DNA of 64,000 nt, taken from Ustilaginoidea virens. Lineage: Eukaryota > Ascomycota > Sordariomycetes > Hypocreales > Clavicipitaceae. Both the position numbers and the translations under genes were made by a program. The stretch spans positions 4,312,501 through 4,376,500 of the forward strand of contig NC_057320.1 of the NCBI RefSeq assembly GCF_000687475.1, written 5' to 3'. The notes under the pieces were generated by a model. The model saw only the letters and a list, made by a program, of their open reading frames with translations. It was not told the origin of the DNA and did no database searches. Below are positions 61,780-64,000 of the stretch, piece after piece (position 1 is the stretch's first letter; each line of letters starts with the position of its first letter).

Positions 61780-63421
61780 ATGGTCAACATTACGGAAAAG
61801 ATCAAGGAGTAAGCTTCGTCTCCGCCTTTGCAGCAGACGGAACCGTGCTGCTGACATGCGATGAGCAAGAATCGAGGATGAGATGAGACGAACGCAAAGT
61901 AAGCCTCCTTTCCCGACGGCCCCTTCTGCATCACGGGTTGCCGTCGCATCTGCAGCCCGGATCGCTTAAACCCGCGACCCTGGGCCTATTCCGCCTCGCT
62001 CAATCGACTAACCCCGTGCAGAGAACAAGGCCACAGGTACGCGCGCCTCCTCCCCCCCCCCCCCCCCCCCTCAAGCAACAGCTTCAGCTTTCGTCCTGCT
62101 GAACCTCCTGGCAAGAATACCACCTGGGACTGCTCAAAGGGTAAAATAGAAACCACACAAAAGAAAAAAAGAGAAACACAGCCTCAACAGCTTCACAAGT
62201 CCACCCCCGTCTGACAGGAAGTCAAGGAAACTTGCCCGGCTACGGGCGCAGCTCCTAGAGCCCGGTCCCGGGGCCGGCGGCGGCGGCGGCTCCGGCTTCG
62301 ACGTCAGCAAGAGCGGCGACGCGCGAATCTCCCTCGTTGGGTTCCCGTCGGTGGGCAAGTCGACGTTCCTGTCAAAGGTCACCAAGACGAGGTCCGAGGT
62401 CGCCTCGTACGCCTTCACCACCCTCACAGCCATCCCCGGCGTGCTCGAGTACGGCGGCGCCGAGATCCAGCTGCTCGACCTCCCCGGCATCATTGAGGGC
62501 GCCGCCGAGGGCAAAGGCCGCGGCCGCCAGGTCATTTCGGCGGCCAAGACGAGCGACCTCATCCTCATGGTGCTGGATGCCACCAAGAAGGCGGAGCAAC
62601 GGGCTCTCCTCGAGGCCGAGCTGGAAGCCGTCGGCATCCGGTTGAATCGCGAGCCACCGTACGGGACCTCTTTCTCCTCTGGCTCTTTTTTTTTTTCCCT
62701 TGTTCCTTTTTTTTTTCTTTTCCCATTGTTATTTTTGTCTTTTTGTTCGTTTTTTTTTTTTTTTGTTTTCTCTCGCCTCATTCACTTTTGGTTCATCGCT
62801 AATCAAGGCACCCCTGAAATAAATAAATCAAAAAGAAACATCTACCTCAAGCCCAAGAAAGCAGGCGGCATGAAAATCACCTTCCAGACCCCCCCCAAGT
62901 ACCTCGACGAAAAGATGCTCTACAACATCCTGCGCGACTACAAGATGCTCAACTGCGAGGTGCTCGTGCGCGACGAGTCCGCCACCGTGGACGACTTCAT
63001 CGACGTCATCATGAAGGACCACCGCAAGTACATCAAGTGCCTGTACGTGTACAACAAGATCGACAGCGTGTCGCTCGACTTCCTCGACAGCCTGGCCAGA
63101 GAGCCGCAGACCGTCGCCATGAGCTGCGAGCTGGACCTGGGCATCCAGGACGTCATCGACCGGTGCTGGAGGGAGCTCAGGCTGATCCGCATCTACACGA
63201 AGCGCAAGGGCGTCGAGCCGGATTTCCAGGAGGCGCTCATTGTCAGGAGTAACAGCACCATCGAGGACGTGTGCGACAGGATCCACCGCTCCCTCAAGGA
63301 CACCTTCAAGTATGCGCTCGTCTGGGGAGCCAGCGCGAGGCATATCCCGCAGCGTGTCGGGCTGGGTCACATGGTTGCTGACGAAGATGTGGTTTACATT
63401 TGCAGTGGATGGCGAGCATAG
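61780..63421 (+). CDS. RBG2: Developmentally regulated GTP-binding protein DRG2/Rbg2
   Basis: A ribosome-associated Obg-type GTPase that aids translation elongation. Six exons (61780-61808, 61870-61898, 62022-62036, 62116-62140, 62218-62658, 62836-63421) give 374 residues; four of them are only 15-29 nt. The N-terminal helix reads [34 protein letters not shown], as in DRG2. The GTPase motifs are GFPSVGKST (G1, Lys80), FTTLT (G2), [17 protein letters not shown] (G3) and NKID (G4), and the C-terminal TGS domain ends in [28 protein letters not shown] and SVGKSTFLS favour DRG2 over DRG1. Exon 5 could instead begin at 62227, nine bases later. Intron 5 contains T runs and is in frame, so an unspliced reading looks deceptively open. 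Confidence 0.95.
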
Positions 63422-63921
63422 ACGGAGCGAAGAGCAATGGCAAAGCCGGCTTCCCCGTTGGGTTCGACTATTAAAGCTGTCGAAACACTCGTAATGGCAA
63501 GACTAGCCATGAATAAAGATTTCTGGTCTTTTGTCGTTGGGCTTCTCTGGCACCCTAATTCATCATACAGCAATGTTCATAACGAGTCGCGAAAAGCAGT
63601 GGTGAAGCTCATCTCATCCCAAATCTTCCGTACTGTCCCGACATGGGCCCAGGGCCCACTTTGTCCATTGTGTCTGCTTCATTGGTTTTTTATTCGTATT
63701 TTTTCCCGTAAACGCCATTATCCTGTAACTCGTGCGTCGTCTCCAAAAGAACGAAATAAACCAAGACAACATAACTGCCCTGCATGACGGGGGAGGCAAG
63801 ACACATGTTTGCGATAAAAAAAAAAAAAAAAAAAGGAGAAAGAAGAAAAGGAGAAAGCAGGAAAGAGCAGCGTCTGGCATGCATGACTCATGCACGGGCG
63901 AACACTCTGGTTTGCGTCGGT
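63422..63921. other. Intergenic, about 500 bp
   Basis: Downstream of DRG2. It contains an A run (63815-63834) and purine-rich sequence. No gene is supported. Confidence 0.55.
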
Positions 63922-64000
63922 CTACTGCTGGATGGATCTTGCGCCCAGAGCATTGTCGCCGGTGAGTTTCTTAGCGCTCGCCTGAGCAAACAACGACTTG
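63922..64000 (-). CDS. Possible C-terminal end of a gene cut by the window edge
   Basis: On the minus strand the last 79 bases read KSLFAQASAKKLTGDNALGA followed by RSIQQ and a TAG stop at 63924-63922. The composition looks protein-like and the opposite frames are poorer, but the stretch is too short to identify. It could be the terminal exon of a gene running in from the right, or chance. Confidence 0.3.
   Translation of the reverse strand, partial: KSLFAQASAKKLTGDNALGARSIQQ

Overview
This is nuclear DNA of a filamentous ascomycete, most likely a Sordariomycete and plausibly Hypocreales (inference; no rDNA or mitochondrial marker is present). The signs are short introns (mostly 48-130 bp) with GT...CTAAC/CTAAT...AG signals, ascomycete-specific families (a Zn2Cys6 regulator with a fungal TF domain, a yapsin-like protease, an FLC/TRP-like protein, Cut12), GC-rich coding exons, and intergenic DNA full of homopolymers and the motif TACTCCGTA. 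I fixed exon boundaries by reading frames through splice sites. For every complete gene except the partial ones at the window edges, the joined exon length is a multiple of three.

Layout. The left edge holds the 5' part of a Zn2Cys6 transcription factor (minus strand, cut by the window). An 11.3 kb stretch follows in which I can defend no gene (2504-13816), apart from one unrecognised minus-strand ORF near 6.1-6.6 kb. Next come a GPI-type aspartic protease with a cysteine-repeat tail (13.8-16.1 kb, -), a thiol/glutathione peroxidase (18.8-19.4 kb, -), a Tda3-like FAD oxidoreductase (20.2-21.7 kb, +), NOP16 (22.2-23.0 kb, +), a MARVEL-like four-helix membrane protein (24.3-25.3 kb, -), a vacuolar amino-acid-type MFS transporter (26.7-28.5 kb, -) and an FLC/TRP-like membrane protein (30.5-32.8 kb, +).

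The second half is denser. It holds a DHDPS-family aldolase and a divergent Gfo/Idh/MocA oxidoreductase (33.7-37.2 kb), a polypyrimidine tract of about 420 bp, RIT1 (38.0-39.6 kb, +), a HAD phosphatase with a 9-nt first coding exon (39.7-40.7 kb, -), a type II DnaJ protein (42.2-43.6 kb, -), a UBA/UIM protein with a catalytically degenerate USP-like segment (44.7-47.7 kb, -), a Cdc34-like E2 (49.2-50.0 kb, +), the eIF2alpha kinase GCN2 (50.7-55.8 kb, -), the spindle-pole protein Cut12 (56.4-58.5 kb, +), the urease chaperone UreF (58.8-59.8 kb, +), the splicing factor Cwc2 (60.1-61.4 kb, -) and the GTPase DRG2/Rbg2 (61.8-63.4 kb, +). A possible 3' end of another minus-strand gene touches the right edge.

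Most genes are conserved housekeeping genes, and I see no biosynthetic cluster, intact transposon, tRNA or rRNA. Several act on translation (RIT1 on initiator tRNA, GCN2, DRG2, NOP16) and two or three on ubiquitin signalling, but their grouping may be chance. The least ordinary features are the pseudo-deubiquitinase, the protease with wall-type cysteine modules, the accumulation of simple repeats inside introns, the dispersed TACTCCGTA motif and the long gene-free block.
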